Source of the DNA: Corynebacterium sp.
GTDB taxonomy: Bacteria > Actinomycetota > Actinomycetes > Mycobacteriales > Mycobacteriaceae
Length of the DNA: 64,000 bases
Direction of reading: 5' to 3'
Assembly: GCF_030532715.1 (NCBI RefSeq)
Contig: NZ_JAUNKO010000007.1
Coordinates: forward strand, 1 to 64,000
The position numbers and the translations under genes are program-made. The notes below the pieces were generated by a model that did no database searches, was not told the origin of the DNA, and saw only the letters and a program-made list of their open reading frames with translations. Below, piece by piece: positions 11,501 to 18,006 of this stretch. The first letter of the stretch is position 1. Every line of letters begins with the position of its first letter.

Positions 11501-11542
11501 GTATTCAAACGAATGCAACGGCAACAGGGACGACAGAATCAT
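2510..11542 (-). CDS. fas: Type I fatty acid synthase (multifunctional, 3010 aa)
   Basis: This is a single-chain type I FAS of the mycobacterial/corynebacterial kind, making long-chain acyl chains for phospholipids and mycolate precursors. Visible domains in order: acetyltransferase (GHSQG, Ser near 119); enoyl reductase (LLAGMTPTTVD near 384, GGGIG near 568); MaoC-like dehydratase (SGDYNPIH near 1185, LVHGMW); malonyl/palmitoyl transferase (GHSLGEY near 1390); an Ala/Pro-rich linker; acyl carrier segment (Ser in GVSSRRN near 1762); ketoreductase (VTGAAPG near 2060); ketosynthase (Cys in AACATAAV near 2658, His in KHDTSTNAND near 2810 and in TGHAKGG near 2850). The phosphopantetheinyl transferase domain of fungal FAS is absent. 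The ATG at 11542 has a clear AGAGGAG site 6 nt upstream. A perfect palindrome lies immediately 5' of that site, and a TetR gene is upstream in the same orientation. Confidence 0.97.
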   Translation of the reverse strand: MILSSLLPLHSFEYPALLFSGQASPWAKALEESEDPRLVPLLEKAEHRIAPFARQRATAAPGADARLKDLITNPEAPSVIELDATPAVSVPGIVLKQIAVMWHLQNAGLDLSKASFVGHSQGSLGVAAAEALDDEETLVDVLAFALLLGTAGTLGAQQLGGQVGESWMLSVGNVPREVIEKAVGQVAGAELALRNGHTKFVISGAPAKLSQVERLVEQAAELHNKELDEKRTGGTRVEPKFHYLEVSAPFHHSEMQDAANQAAQWAAQLGLRVDAQGLADDILVNHHDWPAELEKLLKSSKVSHLLVTEAGHGLQRITTPLLEGTGVTMVPAGTADDRDKLATPGTEIPQEETWDRFAPKLVELPDGSIKVVTAFSRLTGYSPILLAGMTPTTVDPDIVAAAANAGFWAELAGGGQYSEEVFTKNRDGLVAQLKPGRAAQFNSMFFDRYMWNLQFGVQRIVSRSRAAGTAINGVTISAGIPELEEANELIAQLHEDGFPYISFKPGTVEQIRAVLNIARNNPGTTVIMQVEDGHAGGHHSWVNLDDLLLATYAEIRREPNVVVCVGGGIGTPERSAEYLTGSWSTKYHVPAMPVDGILVGTAAMTTKEAKTSPQVKQLLKDTPGISAGWVGRGESKGGVTSGLSHLHADMYEVDNASAACSRLISSIEPSGEAMEARREEIIEALNKTAKPYFGDVNTMTYAQWVERFVELAFPWTDPTWPDRLLDLLHRIEARLSAKDHGPMPTLFPDIDSVADGPAAVEKLLEAYPQARTTTVGARDAAWFIGLNRKHHKPMPWVPAIDADLARWWGLDTLWQSQDERYPADAVRVIPGPVSVAGIDRIDEPIAELLTRFEQACADALEGTPAKVFARLGEVKNGEALLRQAPHIVWHGHLIDNPAHTLSPEAVELIKPAEGSNIWTIRVHADSVWDGLEGVDTPYVVTQVDIPVALTPETATGASPVVDHDALPDAVYALLAAVAGVGSTSAAGDEITALPEVEPKEGTAFGVERDSFTLPASLLTQHTAVTGAGIPTSVARINRGTADCLVGPCWPAIYAALGSAYLPDGYPVIEGLLNAVHLDHCVELLVPLEELADGRTIEVEAEAAPLEESASGRIVTVNLTLTSESEVVARLVERFAVRGRVTSAQPPSVAPVWGGVEVDIVDTPRHFLRQTVVTAPEDMTPFAMVSGDYNPIHTSTNAAQLVGLQAPLVHGMWLSATAQHLATAGARLVGWTYSMFGMVQLLDAVEITVERIGRSARGALSAVEVTCRVDGNVVSRGQALLAPPATAYVYPGQGIQTPGMATGDRAASAAARKVWERADAHTKANLGFSIVQVVDDNPTELRVSETVFRHPKGVLYLTQFTQVALAVVAYGQTERLREAGTIVPGSMYAGHSLGEYTALASLANIFDLEAVIDIVFSRGSAMHTLVERDAAGRSNYRLGALRPNMFGLDDDQVVDYVAGIAEASGEFLEIVNYNVAGQQYAVAGTVAGLKALAADAHARGGDRAYVQIPGIDVPFHSRVLRPGVPAFAAKLDELLPEELDVAALVGRYIPNLVARPFALTREFAEAICQVVPSEPLQELLAGDGFEQQSPAKLARLLMIELLSWQFASPVRWIETQDLLINEAMVEHIVEVGLASAPTLANLAARTLELPKNAGASVRVLNVERDADAVNLADPKSAPAPVVEDEPEQPAEAPAPAAEAPAAPEAPAAPAPAAAPQPSGGGQPAGELPMTAADAIMFLFAIQNKVRIDQIAGSDTTETLTNGVSSRRNQLLMDMSAELGVPTIDGAAEADVDTLKARVATAAPGYKAFGPVLSEVVRGRLRTLTGAASQKPAYIGDRVTGPWGLPASWTPHVEAELVLGTREGESVRGGNAGTLSSDNPSSKGALDSLIDAAINNVAAAHGVSVSLGGGDSASGGGVVDSAALDAYADTVTGPDGVLASVARTILGQLGLETPAPEAAAESDAALVAAVEAELGPQWLKLVTPSFDEQRAVLFDDRWASAREDLARLALGADIPVERFAGTGDIVAGQATWWADNGGDPAVMKQVAAVASEPADEPWAADVALVTGAAPGSIAGALVEKLLAGGATVVMTASRVDDNRKEYARKLYADHASPSAQLWVVPANMSSYRDVDAVISWIGTEQKVTVGKDVKVTKPALVPTLVFPFAAPRVSGSLADAGPAAENQTRLLLWSVERTIAGVAGLAAQGAGSRAHVVLPGSPNRGTFGGDGAYGEVKAAFDAILAKWSAESVWPDSISLAQARIGWVAGTNLMGGNDPLVPLVRKHGIHVYSPDEISDELLGLCTPEARAEAAERPLDADFTGGLSEAKVSLPELAASLDRSVPPVEEADEPATINALPSLVVPQQARRVDLGDVTTPLEDMVVVVGLGEVSSWGSGRTRTLAEYGIQRDGDVDLTAAGVLELAWMTGLVHWNDDPTPGWYDADGTAVAEEDIYDRFRDEVVARAGIRRFVDDYTLVNEGSIDVATVYLDRDITFVVATAEEAQAYVDADPATTSINPTEDGEWEVHKKRGATARVPRRAALSRVVGGQMPTDFDPAKWGIPGTMIEGLDRIAVWNLVTAVDAFLSAGFSPAELLQAVHPADVSSTQGTGIGGMESLHKVFVTRFLGEERPSDILQEALPNVVAAHVMQSLVGGYGQMIHPVAACATAAVSLEEGVDKIRLGKADFVVTGGIDDISVESLTGFGDMNATAESAALAAKGINERFYSRANDRRRGGFVEAEGGGTVLLARADVAARMGLPVYAVVAHAQSYADGMHTSIPAPGLGALAAARGGKNSVLARSLAGLGLTPDDVRVLSKHDTSTNANDPNESELHTRLWNAIGRDTSNPLFVVSQKSLTGHAKGGAALFQIAGLCHILATGDLPQNAALDCVDPDIAPKAKPLVWLRAPLALGEGAVKAGVLTSLGFGHVSAVVVLAHPAVFEAALAAAGYDVDAWRDQANSRLAAGARRLEEGMVGQVELFTVIDGRRFPAVGAHEAEIALLLDPDARLGADGTYPSA

Positions 11543-11553
11543 GCAAAACTCCT

Positions 11554-11567
11554 CTTGTTATAACAAG
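11554..11567. promoter_or_regulatory. Perfect 14-bp palindrome before fas
   Basis: CTTGTTATAACAAG lies directly upstream of the fas ribosome binding site. Its position in the untranslated leader, close to a TetR-family gene, fits a repressor operator. FasR-type control of FAS genes is known in corynebacteria, but I cannot confirm that this site matches a published consensus. Confidence 0.5.
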
Positions 11568-11627
11568 CTTTCTCTGGCGCATAGATTGCGTCGCTCGAAT
11601 GCTAACAAGGGATACTTTCACCGTCGA

Positions 11628-11641
11628 ATACATTAATGTAT
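11628..11641. promoter_or_regulatory. Second perfect palindrome between TetR and fas
   Basis: ATACATTAATGTAT is a perfect 14-bp palindrome about 86 bp upstream of the fas start. It is unrelated in sequence to the palindrome at 11554-11567, so two different regulators may act here, or one site may be an AT-rich promoter element. Confidence 0.4.
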
Positions 11642-11743
11642 CGTGCCTGCAAGGTGGGTAAAAATCCATCCCCGCAAACGTGGCCTAGCGCATGTGAAGG
11701 TGTCGCCAAGCTGTGCGTTTACCCACTGTGGCCCGCTCGAATG

Positions 11744-12409
11744 CTATTTCGGTAGGGGTTCCGAGCAGGCGATCAGGAGGGTGAGAATCATATCCACCGC
11801 ATCCTCATCGTCTAATATTCCGTTTGTATGTTTTATGGCATGGTTATGCGGGTATACTTCAATTTTCCATGCAGAAATACCAGCGGAACGTAAGGCAATT
11901 CCAAGTACCGCGTGTGTGATCGCCTCCGGGCTACGATTCAGGGTGCGTCCCACCTGATTCACAATAAGCTCAAGCACTTGTGAAACTCGGAGCACAAACT
12001 TCCGGTTGATTTCTCGGAATTGCAGCGCCCATTCCGGTACGCGCGCGGCGCGCGACAAGAGTTCATTGTGCAGAATGAACAATTCGCGCGTCAGGCCAAG
12101 TTCAACCTGCGCGCGGGACAGAAACATGCAGATCCGGGCCCCCGCGTCGGCCTCGCCGACCGCTACGGAATCTTCCCCGGACCAGCTCGCAACCACTTGG
12201 TCAAGGCGGGAAATAATTCGTTGGTAGGCGTCCTGCGCCACGTGAGTAAACAAATCCTCTTTTGCGGCGTAATTAGAATAGAACGCCCCACGAGTAAGGC
12301 CAGCCTGCTTGCAGATACGTTGCTGGGTGCATCCTTCAATACCGTATTCCACAATGACGCTGCGAGCTGCCTCAACTAACCGCTGTTGTGTTTGCAATCG
12401 GCTGCTCAT
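11744..12409 (-). CDS. TetR family transcriptional regulator upstream of fas
   Basis: A 221-residue regulator with an N-terminal TetR helix-turn-helix (about residues 9-55; the recognition part reads TRGAFYSNYAAKEDLF) and a C-terminal ligand-binding helical domain. The listed start is ATG 12409; the frame opens 6 codons earlier at a TTG. The gene precedes fas on the same strand with about 200 bp between them. Two palindromes lie in that gap, so local control of fas is a reasonable inference. Similarity in role to corynebacterial FasR is possible but not shown by the sequence. Upstream, purU ends 124 bp away in the same orientation. Confidence 0.85.
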   Translation of the reverse strand: MSSRLQTQQRLVEAARSVIVEYGIEGCTQQRICKQAGLTRGAFYSNYAAKEDLFTHVAQDAYQRIISRLDQVVASWSGEDSVAVGEADAGARICMFLSRAQVELGLTRELFILHNELLSRAARVPEWALQFREINRKFVLRVSQVLELIVNQVGRTLNRSPEAITHAVLGIALRSAGISAWKIEVYPHNHAIKHTNGILDDEDAVDMILTLLIACSEPLPK

Positions 12410-12533
12410 TACACCGTCACTTCCCAAGTTTATGGCTGCATGCCAACGTGACTCACGTACCTAGTTTATTGTGCCACCGCAAACAGTTGAGGATATGGCG
12501 AAACTATGTGCGGATTTTTAGCAACAGGGGCGG

Positions 12534-13418
12534 CTAGTCAAAGATCACGGTGCGGTTCCCATGCACCTGAACGCGGTCCTCCAAATGGAACCGCAGCCCC
12601 CGTGCCAACACCACCTTTTCCGCGTCGCGGCCCAAGCGCTGCATGTCGGTGGGAGTGTCTTTGTGGCTGACACGGATTACGTCCTGTTCGATGATCGGGC
12701 CGTCATCCAAATCGGTGGTGGCGTAATGGCAGGTCGCACCAATGAGTTTCACACCCCGTGTATAGGCCTGGTGGTACGGGCGGGCACCCATAAAGGATGG
12801 CAGGAAACTGTGGTGGATGTTGATGGCGCGACCCTCCCACATTTCGCACAAATCTGGCGGCAAGATCTGCATGAATCGCGCCAGCACGATCGCCTCTGGG
12901 TTGTGGGATTCCACGATCGCCGCCACCTCGTCGAACGCTTTGCGCTTGCCCACCGCATCCTTGGGAAACGGCACGTGGTGGAAAGGGATGCCGTGATGCT
13001 CGGCGATCGGGCGCAAGTCGTCGTGGTTGCCAATGACCGCCGCGACATCCATGGGGTAATCGTTTTGGGCAACGCGGCCTAGTAAGTCATGCAGGCAGTG
13101 CCCCTCCCGGGTGACCAAAATGACTGCCTTCTTATGGTGAGCGGTGTCCCAGATGCGCCATCGGGATTCCTCACCCAGTTCGCGGGCAACCGCGCCGAAT
13201 TGCTGGGATAATTCCGCGAAGGAGATGTTGATAGAATCGGCGCGCACCGCCTGCCGGGTAAAAAACCAACCGCTTTCCGGATCCGTGAAATACCCGGCCT
13301 CCGTGATCCACCCGCCAAGCTCCGAGATAAAGGTGGAGAGCCTGGCCACAATGCCCGTAGAATCCGGGCACCCAAGGGTGAGAACGTACTGATGTTCGGT
13401 TAGCGAATTGCTGCTCAT
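12534..13418 (-). CDS. purU: Formyltetrahydrofolate deformylase
   Basis: PurU hydrolyses 10-formyltetrahydrofolate to formate and tetrahydrofolate, balancing one-carbon pools and supplying formate for purine synthesis. The 294-residue length is normal. An N-terminal ACT domain occupies about residues 9-90 (LGCPDSTGIVARLSTFI). The formyltransferase-like hydrolase domain follows, with the family hallmarks NIHHSFLPSF (about 208-217) and DLDDGPIIEQD (about 243-253), which carry the catalytic Asn, His and Asp. The start ATG 13418 lies 10 bp after the stop of the YbjN-like gene, so it probably belongs to one transcript with the two YbjN genes. Confidence 0.95.
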   Translation of the reverse strand: MSSNSLTEHQYVLTLGCPDSTGIVARLSTFISELGGWITEAGYFTDPESGWFFTRQAVRADSINISFAELSQQFGAVARELGEESRWRIWDTAHHKKAVILVTREGHCLHDLLGRVAQNDYPMDVAAVIGNHDDLRPIAEHHGIPFHHVPFPKDAVGKRKAFDEVAAIVESHNPEAIVLARFMQILPPDLCEMWEGRAINIHHSFLPSFMGARPYHQAYTRGVKLIGATCHYATTDLDDGPIIEQDVIRVSHKDTPTDMQRLGRDAEKVVLARGLRFHLEDRVQVHGNRTVIFD

Positions 13419-13428
13419 TGCTGGGAGT

Positions 13429-13869
13429 TTACCCCAGGATAGTCTTCATAGCCTCGCGAGTCTGCGTGATGCTCAGGTTCAGAAACTGCTCCAGCTGTTC
13501 GTCCGTCATGCCAGCGCCAATCAACGCCGCAGACCGCACCACCAATTGCCCATTGCTCAGCAGCGCCGTCACATATGGATTATCGCTGGCGAGTTCGACA
13601 TCGGCGTTGGGGGCGTCTGCTACCAGCTCGTAAATCAAATACTCGTCCGTTACAGTCAAGTCCGCCGGTACGCCGTGGTCCGAAACGTACACGCGGTGCC
13701 CGCGGACTGGGACGTCGAAAAGCCCAATGCGGCCGAACACATCGGCGACACGCTCGGCGGTTACGTACGGGGTGGGCTCCTTGGTCAGAAACATCGCTGG
13801 AGCGTCCGCGTCCGGGAGTAAACCGTTCAAGCGTGCGATTTCGGGGTGAAGTTCGGGGCAGTCCTGCAT
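13429..13869 (-). CDS. YbjN domain-containing protein
   Basis: A 146-residue cytoplasmic protein with the alternating alpha/beta pattern of the YbjN family (fold related to type III secretion chaperones). It has a central strand-rich part (GHRVYVSDHG, then YLIYELVAD) and a C-terminal helix pair ending in MKTILG. The function of such proteins in actinobacteria is not established. Its ATG overlaps the TGA of the upstream gene by one base (TGATG), and purU follows 10 bp after its stop, so translation is probably coupled in a three-gene operon. No catalytic motif is visible. Confidence 0.6.
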   Translation of the reverse strand: MQDCPELHPEIARLNGLLPDADAPAMFLTKEPTPYVTAERVADVFGRIGLFDVPVRGHRVYVSDHGVPADLTVTDEYLIYELVADAPNADVELASDNPYVTALLSNGQLVVRSAALIGAGMTDEQLEQFLNLSITQTREAMKTILG

Positions 13870-14270
13870 CAGTTATTCTCCTTGAGCGCGCGGGTCAGTT
13901 CGGCGGCCTGGCGTAGGGAAGTGCACACAAAATTATGAAGCTGGGCCAAGGTGTACGGCGTGGAACCGTCCAGAATCGCCTCGCCAGCAACTTCGATTGG
14001 CAGTGCCTTCATGCCCGGATTCGCCATGTTCCACCGCTCGCAGGCCTGCGGGTCCGCCGTGAAGCCATCCGTGAAATGCACCATTGCGTTATAAATATTG
14101 AAGCCAGGATCGTAGGCAAACGTTACCTGGTACCCCTCTTGGTGGACGTGAAACGCCGTGCCGGAGGCATCAGGTTCGAAAGCCAGATCCTCCACCCCGA
14201 AAATAATGGGTAGTGCTTTCGTTCGAAGTGACAAATCGGGCTCTGTGGGCTTGGTTTTGCCGCGGGCCAT
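13869..14270 (-). CDS. YbjN-like protein, first gene of the purU transcript
   Basis: This 133-residue protein starts at ATG 14270 with a strong GAGGAG site 5 nt upstream. The core contains FHVHQEGYQVTFAYDP and a Trp-rich segment (ERWNMANPGMKALPIEV), with a C-terminal helix. The size and pattern resemble the neighbouring YbjN-like protein, and the two may be diverged partners that act together. I assign it to the YbjN-like group on pattern only. The gene stands divergent from the DeoC-like gene at 14368. Confidence 0.5.
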   Translation of the reverse strand: MARGKTKPTEPDLSLRTKALPIIFGVEDLAFEPDASGTAFHVHQEGYQVTFAYDPGFNIYNAMVHFTDGFTADPQACERWNMANPGMKALPIEVAGEAILDGSTPYTLAQLHNFVCTSLRQAAELTRALKENN

Positions 14271-14367
14271 AACGACTCCTCAAAAGTGGTATCCAACGCT
14301 TCCAAACGTTAGCGTGTCGCAAGGTTGCTTACAAGGAGAAACGGCGAGACTGTGGTGGGATACTTGT

Positions 14368-14913
14368 ATGAACGAAATAGTACTCACCGCCCTCGCCCCA
14401 GCCACCACAGCCGCCGATGTGCGAAACTTGCTTGCCGACGCCCGCGCGCACGACGTCGATACTGTGGTCATCGCGCCGCACCTTCTGCACGCGGCCGGGG
14501 AACGTCCTAGTGTTCGAATTGTTTCTACGGCGGGTTGGCCTACTGGCAACCATCACGTTCTGGTGAAATGCGCCGAAGCGCGGCTCGCCGTGCAATACGG
14601 GGCGAGTGAGATAATTCTGGTGCCGGATTTGGCCAACCTCCAAGACCAAAACGCGCTGATCGCCGAAGTGGTTGCCGTGCGGGAGGCAGTGCCCCATCCG
14701 GCAATACTCATCGTTGCGTTGCGAGCCCCAGACCCGGCGATGATACAAACGGCTCGCATGGCGGGGGCCGATAGGCTGCTGATTTTGGATGCGGCGATTG
14801 CAGATCTCGCCGCTGCCAATGGCGAGGTAGGTGAGGTTTGGGCCATTGGGGAAGACGAGGCTGCGCTGTTGGACGCGGGTGCAAGCAAAGTGCTGCTGGA
14901 ACGAGGGGTTTAG
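14368..14913 (+). CDS. DeoC-like protein lacking catalytic residues
   Basis: The 181-residue product aligns by eye with deoxyribose-phosphate aldolase (DeoC): an RIVSTAGWPTGNH strand-turn near the start, then a helix with AVQYGASEIILVPDLANL, then MIQTARMAGAD. All three DeoC active-site positions are changed. The Asp of the usual DxV strand is Ile, the Schiff-base Lys strand (K-V-I-x-E-T) reads ILIVALRA, and the KTSTGF strand reads LLILDAA. The protein is also shorter than the usual 220-250 residues. It is therefore unlikely to be an aldolase and may be a structural or regulatory paralogue, or a decaying gene. The start is ATG 14368; the message may be leaderless. The stop overlaps that of the converging ABC ATPase gene by 4 bp. 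Confidence 0.6.
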   Translation: MNEIVLTALAPATTAADVRNLLADARAHDVDTVVIAPHLLHAAGERPSVRIVSTAGWPTGNHHVLVKCAEARLAVQYGASEIILVPDLANLQDQNALIAEVVAVREAVPHPAILIVALRAPDPAMIQTARMAGADRLLILDAAIADLAAANGEVGEVWAIGEDEAALLDAGASKVLLERGV

Positions 14914-15536
14914 CTGTGGGTTAGCGCTATGTGTTGGTCGGCGTAGGACATGACGAGCGGATCATGGGTAGCTACGATTATCGTCGCGCCGTCGACAGTC
15001 ATTTGCTTGAGGTGATTGAGCACAACGATGGAGTTTGCCTTATCGAGGGCACCCGTAGGTTCGTCGGCGAGGATGAGAGGCGGGCGCTTCAGCAAAAGTC
15101 GGGTGAGGGCTACGCGTTGTTGCTCGCCGCCGGAGAGTTCGAATACGGGGCGATTGCCGTAGCGGGTAAGCCCGACTGTAGTTAAGGCTTCATCGATAAG
15201 GTTTTTGCGGGGGCGGAACCAACCCATAGCGAGCGCGACGTTGTTATATACGGTTTTATCTGGGACGAGGGCGTAATCCTGAAACAGATAGCCCACCGTA
15301 GTGCGGCGGAACATCAATAAACCACGCGACCCAAGCTTGGTGATGTCCTTTCCCTCGACCGTAATTGAGCCGGTGGACGGTCGAATCAAGCCGCCCAGGC
15401 AATTCAGTAACGTGGACTTGCCAGAACCCGAAGAACCGGTAAGCGTAGTGACCGTACCAGGTTTGCATTGGAAATCTAGGCCAGAAAACACGGTGAAATT
15501 ACCAAAGTTCTTAGACAAATCATTCACGATAAGCAC
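14910..15536 (-). CDS. ABC transporter ATPase, bacteriocin-exporter/MacB type
   Basis: A 208-residue nucleotide-binding subunit with Walker [10 protein letters not shown] (about residues 33-41), Q-loop [10 protein letters not shown], signature LSGGEQQR, Walker [13 protein letters not shown] and H-loop ATHDP. The GTG start at 15536 overlaps the 3' end of the permease gene by 17 bp. An open frame reaches further upstream, but that extension is read out of frame through the permease gene. The ATPase pairs with the large FtsX-like permease upstream, in the arrangement known for lactococcin-972-type bacteriocin immunity/export systems. The same transcript begins with a broken peptide gene at 17499..17679. 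Confidence 0.85.
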   Translation of the reverse strand: MLIVNDLSKNFGNFTVFSGLDFQCKPGTVTTLTGSSGSGKSTLLNCLGGLIRPSTGSITVEGKDITKLGSRGLLMFRRTTVGYLFQDYALVPDKTVYNNVALAMGWFRPRKNLIDEALTTVGLTRYGNRPVFELSGGEQQRVALTRLLLKRPPLILADEPTGALDKANSIVVLNHLKQMTVDGATIIVATHDPLVMSYADQHIALTHS

Positions 15537-17466
15537 GCTGAAACTTCTTTCCAAAGGTAGAGATGGCAAGCCCCGCAACGGACGCAAGGACAGCCAAAGC
15601 GACAATGGTGGCGGTGACGGGTTGCGTGCGGGCAAGCTCAATAGCGGCCGGGCTACCAGATTGTAAATCTCTTTGCAGCTCCAAATGCACGCGGAACAGG
15701 AAAAACAGGGGCAAAAATGCGAACACACAATCAGCCACGAACGATAGACCGTGAGTGCGCAACCAAGTCACACCCAGAAGTTGGTGCACTTGCAGGCGCC
15801 GCGCGTGGTGAGTGCGGTACACCAATACCTCGGCGACAATGATCACCCCAAGCAAGACGCATAATAATGACAGGTTGGAAAGACTCTGTCGGAGTTCGTG
15901 ATTGAGATTACTTTGGGCTAACGCCAATTGCTCGGCGGCGGTGCTATAGCCGCCTATTGTATTGATTTTTGGTACTTTGTCTGGCGAGACATATACGACG
16001 TTTCCTTGGGTGGCCTTTGCAGCCAAATTACCGTCTGAGAGTGTAGCTAAACCCGGCGGAAAGATGATGATAATCGAATCGCTGGTTGTGGCGCGCGGTT
16101 GAAAAAGGGTAGAAGCGGTGGCGAATGTAAAAAACTCCTTGCCTAGCGGGAGCTCTTGGAATGTGATGCGTGTACTTTCAGCCGCTTCGCCAGCGAGTTC
16201 TCGTTCGAAATCAACGAGCTCTAAAGCATTGCGAAGCTGGGAATCTGAAGTGCCAGAGGGTGATGCTATGACAATAGAATCGTCTTGTTGATCTACCTGT
16301 ATTCCATTGAGCTCCGCAAATTTACGATTAGCCAATATTGCACGTGAAAAACTCGAGTGGTCACCGATATTCAGCATATCTGCCAAGACTATTTCTTTGC
16401 GCAGGTCCGAATTGCGTAGGCTGGGAGCCAAGCGTTCTGCGTAATCTTCGACTCCGGCGTTAATGAGGATGCGTGTAAGGTTGTGGTGATCTTGCCAGAG
16501 AGTCGCATCGCTCTTTTGCAACGATCGTTCGTTAAAAAGTGAGACTGTAAAGATTAGGGTAAACGTAAACATGTAGAGTGTAAAGATTTTTACCCCTGAG
16601 GTGATCGTGATTAAGACCTTGCCAGGTAATTGACCCTTAAGAGCAGAAAGTAAGGACAATAAGCGCAGAGATGTGATACCTGCCATGAGTCCTGTACAGA
16701 TAGCTGCGAGGCCTAACCCTAGGATCGTTAAATAAACGGCCGTGAAAAGGCTGAATCCTGAAAACTGATTATAGAAACCCAGGAAAATTAAACCGAAAAC
16801 GTTGACGAATGTAAAGACGATAAGCGTAAAACGTGCAGACTGCCGATTGATCGAAACGAAGGACCAGAACGCGTTCAATCCGTGTAACCTCATGATTGCT
16901 TGCTCACGTGCGGCGAAAACCACGCCTGCGAGGCTAAGGAGCCCAAGGAACACGAGTGATATAAGCACGGTATGAACTGTCTGATCCATGCGCAATAGGT
17001 CGAGTAGTAGGCTCTGTCGCTCTACTGCCTGAAATCCGAGGCTTCGTACGAACGATAAGAATTTATCTTGCGCTTCGACTCCGCCAATAACAGTGTACTG
17101 GCCGCGTGGGTCATTTGTGGTGATCTCATTAAGGGGTCGAAACTCTGTAACTATTTCTCTATTGAAGCCTTGTGTGTGCATGTCTACGTTTGTGGCGTAG
17201 AATATATTTTTAGTGAACGCTGTGGTTAGGTCAGGTTTGGAGAGTGCAATTGGGATATTCTCGACGTCAGAGAATTCCTGTAGTGCTTCCCAGTATTGTT
17301 CACCGGAGATTTTTGGAGAAGTGTCCGTAATTAGAACGGCGCGATCCCCCGCAGTGTATTGATATTCTTCTAACGTTTTAGTTACAGAGAATGCGCTTAT
17401 TGCGGCGATGATCGCCAGAAATGCATAAGCAGTAGACAGGGGGCGCAGAAGTAACTTCACGGACAC
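15520..17466 (-). CDS. Bacteriocin-associated integral membrane protein (ABC permease)
   Basis: The 648-residue protein has one N-terminal membrane helix (about residues 8-28), an extracytoplasmic domain of about 135 residues, a block of hydrophobic helices (about 165-310), a second large extracytoplasmic domain (about 315-530) and three more helices (about 535-640). This duplicated FtsX/MacB-like layout is that of the 7TM bacteriocin-associated membrane proteins that accompany lactococcin-972-like peptides. The GTG start at 17466 has an AAAGGAG site 6 nt upstream. The coding DNA is visibly richer in A and T than its neighbours, which suggests horizontal acquisition. Its ATPase partner follows with a 17-bp overlap. 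Confidence 0.75.
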   Translation of the reverse strand: MSVKLLLRPLSTAYAFLAIIAAISAFSVTKTLEEYQYTAGDRAVLITDTSPKISGEQYWEALQEFSDVENIPIALSKPDLTTAFTKNIFYATNVDMHTQGFNREIVTEFRPLNEITTNDPRGQYTVIGGVEAQDKFLSFVRSLGFQAVERQSLLLDLLRMDQTVHTVLISLVFLGLLSLAGVVFAAREQAIMRLHGLNAFWSFVSINRQSARFTLIVFTFVNVFGLIFLGFYNQFSGFSLFTAVYLTILGLGLAAICTGLMAGITSLRLLSLLSALKGQLPGKVLITITSGVKIFTLYMFTFTLIFTVSLFNERSLQKSDATLWQDHHNLTRILINAGVEDYAERLAPSLRNSDLRKEIVLADMLNIGDHSSFSRAILANRKFAELNGIQVDQQDDSIVIASPSGTSDSQLRNALELVDFERELAGEAAESTRITFQELPLGKEFFTFATASTLFQPRATTSDSIIIIFPPGLATLSDGNLAAKATQGNVVYVSPDKVPKINTIGGYSTAAEQLALAQSNLNHELRQSLSNLSLLCVLLGVIIVAEVLVYRTHHARRLQVHQLLGVTWLRTHGLSFVADCVFAFLPLFFLFRVHLELQRDLQSGSPAAIELARTQPVTATIVALAVLASVAGLAISTFGKKFQRAYRE

Positions 17467-17498
17467 TCCTTTTGGACACTATTGGTTAAGCCAGCTGG

Positions 17499-17679
17499 TT
17501 AGCAGAACCTGTAGTAAGTTTTGTTGCCCCAAGCAGCTTTCGGTGTCGATGCGTGTGACCAGACATTTTTATTTACACACCCGCTGTCCGAGGTGGACAA
17601 TTTCCGCTGTGGCAATACCGGTTCCGAGTAGCGATGAAGTAAGTGTTGCGAGCACAGCATATTTGACTTTTGTGCGCAT
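17499..17679 (-). pseudogene. Broken lactococcin-972-like bacteriocin precursor
   Basis: ATG 17679 has an AAAGG site 7 nt upstream and opens a 36-codon frame (17569..17679) with a clear signal peptide: MRTKVK, a hydrophobic core, then GTGIATA as a likely cleavage site. It stops at TAA soon after the cleavage site. In the +1 frame the same stretch reads on to a stop at 17499, with VWSHAS, then AAWGNKTYYRFC. Those residues resemble the C-terminal end of lactococcin-972-family peptides, while the middle of the mature peptide is missing. The simplest reading is an internal deletion plus a frameshift in a bacteriocin gene whose exporter genes follow 33 bp downstream. A functional 36-residue secreted peptide or programmed frameshifting are less likely alternatives. 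Confidence 0.45.
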
Positions 17680-17949
17680 TAGTGAGCCTTTCGTATCGGG
17701 GTGCTTCATTGCGATGCTGTTGGATGTTTGATAGATCGTCGCACAAAAATGAGTGTCGCGCGATCAAGTTTATCGTGCTTTACCCCCAATGTTTAGTTTT
17801 CAATTTGAACGCTATCTAACCGAGTTAAAAGTAGAGGAGGTTTTGCCTTTCCTGGCCAGTGGTTAGTTACATTCGCTGAAATAGTGTTAAATGGCTGCCT
17901 ATGAATTGCTACCTGGCACCAGCGCACGGTGAATGGGGGGTATAAAAAA

Positions 17950-17972
17950 CCGCGAGCTGGGATTGCTCGCGG
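17950..17972 (-). terminator. Rho-independent terminator of the LmeA-like gene
   Basis: An 8-bp stem (CCGCGAGC with GCTCGCGG) and 7-nt loop are followed on the minus strand by a run of six T. It lies 34 bp past the stop of the LmeA-like gene. No gene was seen between it and the broken peptide gene (17680-17949). Confidence 0.85.
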
Positions 17973-18006
17973 CTCGAAGTTGTCGCCTAGTGCTCGGCGT
18001 GTGTTG

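Noticed and set aside
17573..17767. 64-codon minus-strand frame overlapping the broken bacteriocin gene.
   Set aside because: It lacks a signal peptide and ribosome binding site, while the overlapping frame from ATG 17679 has both.
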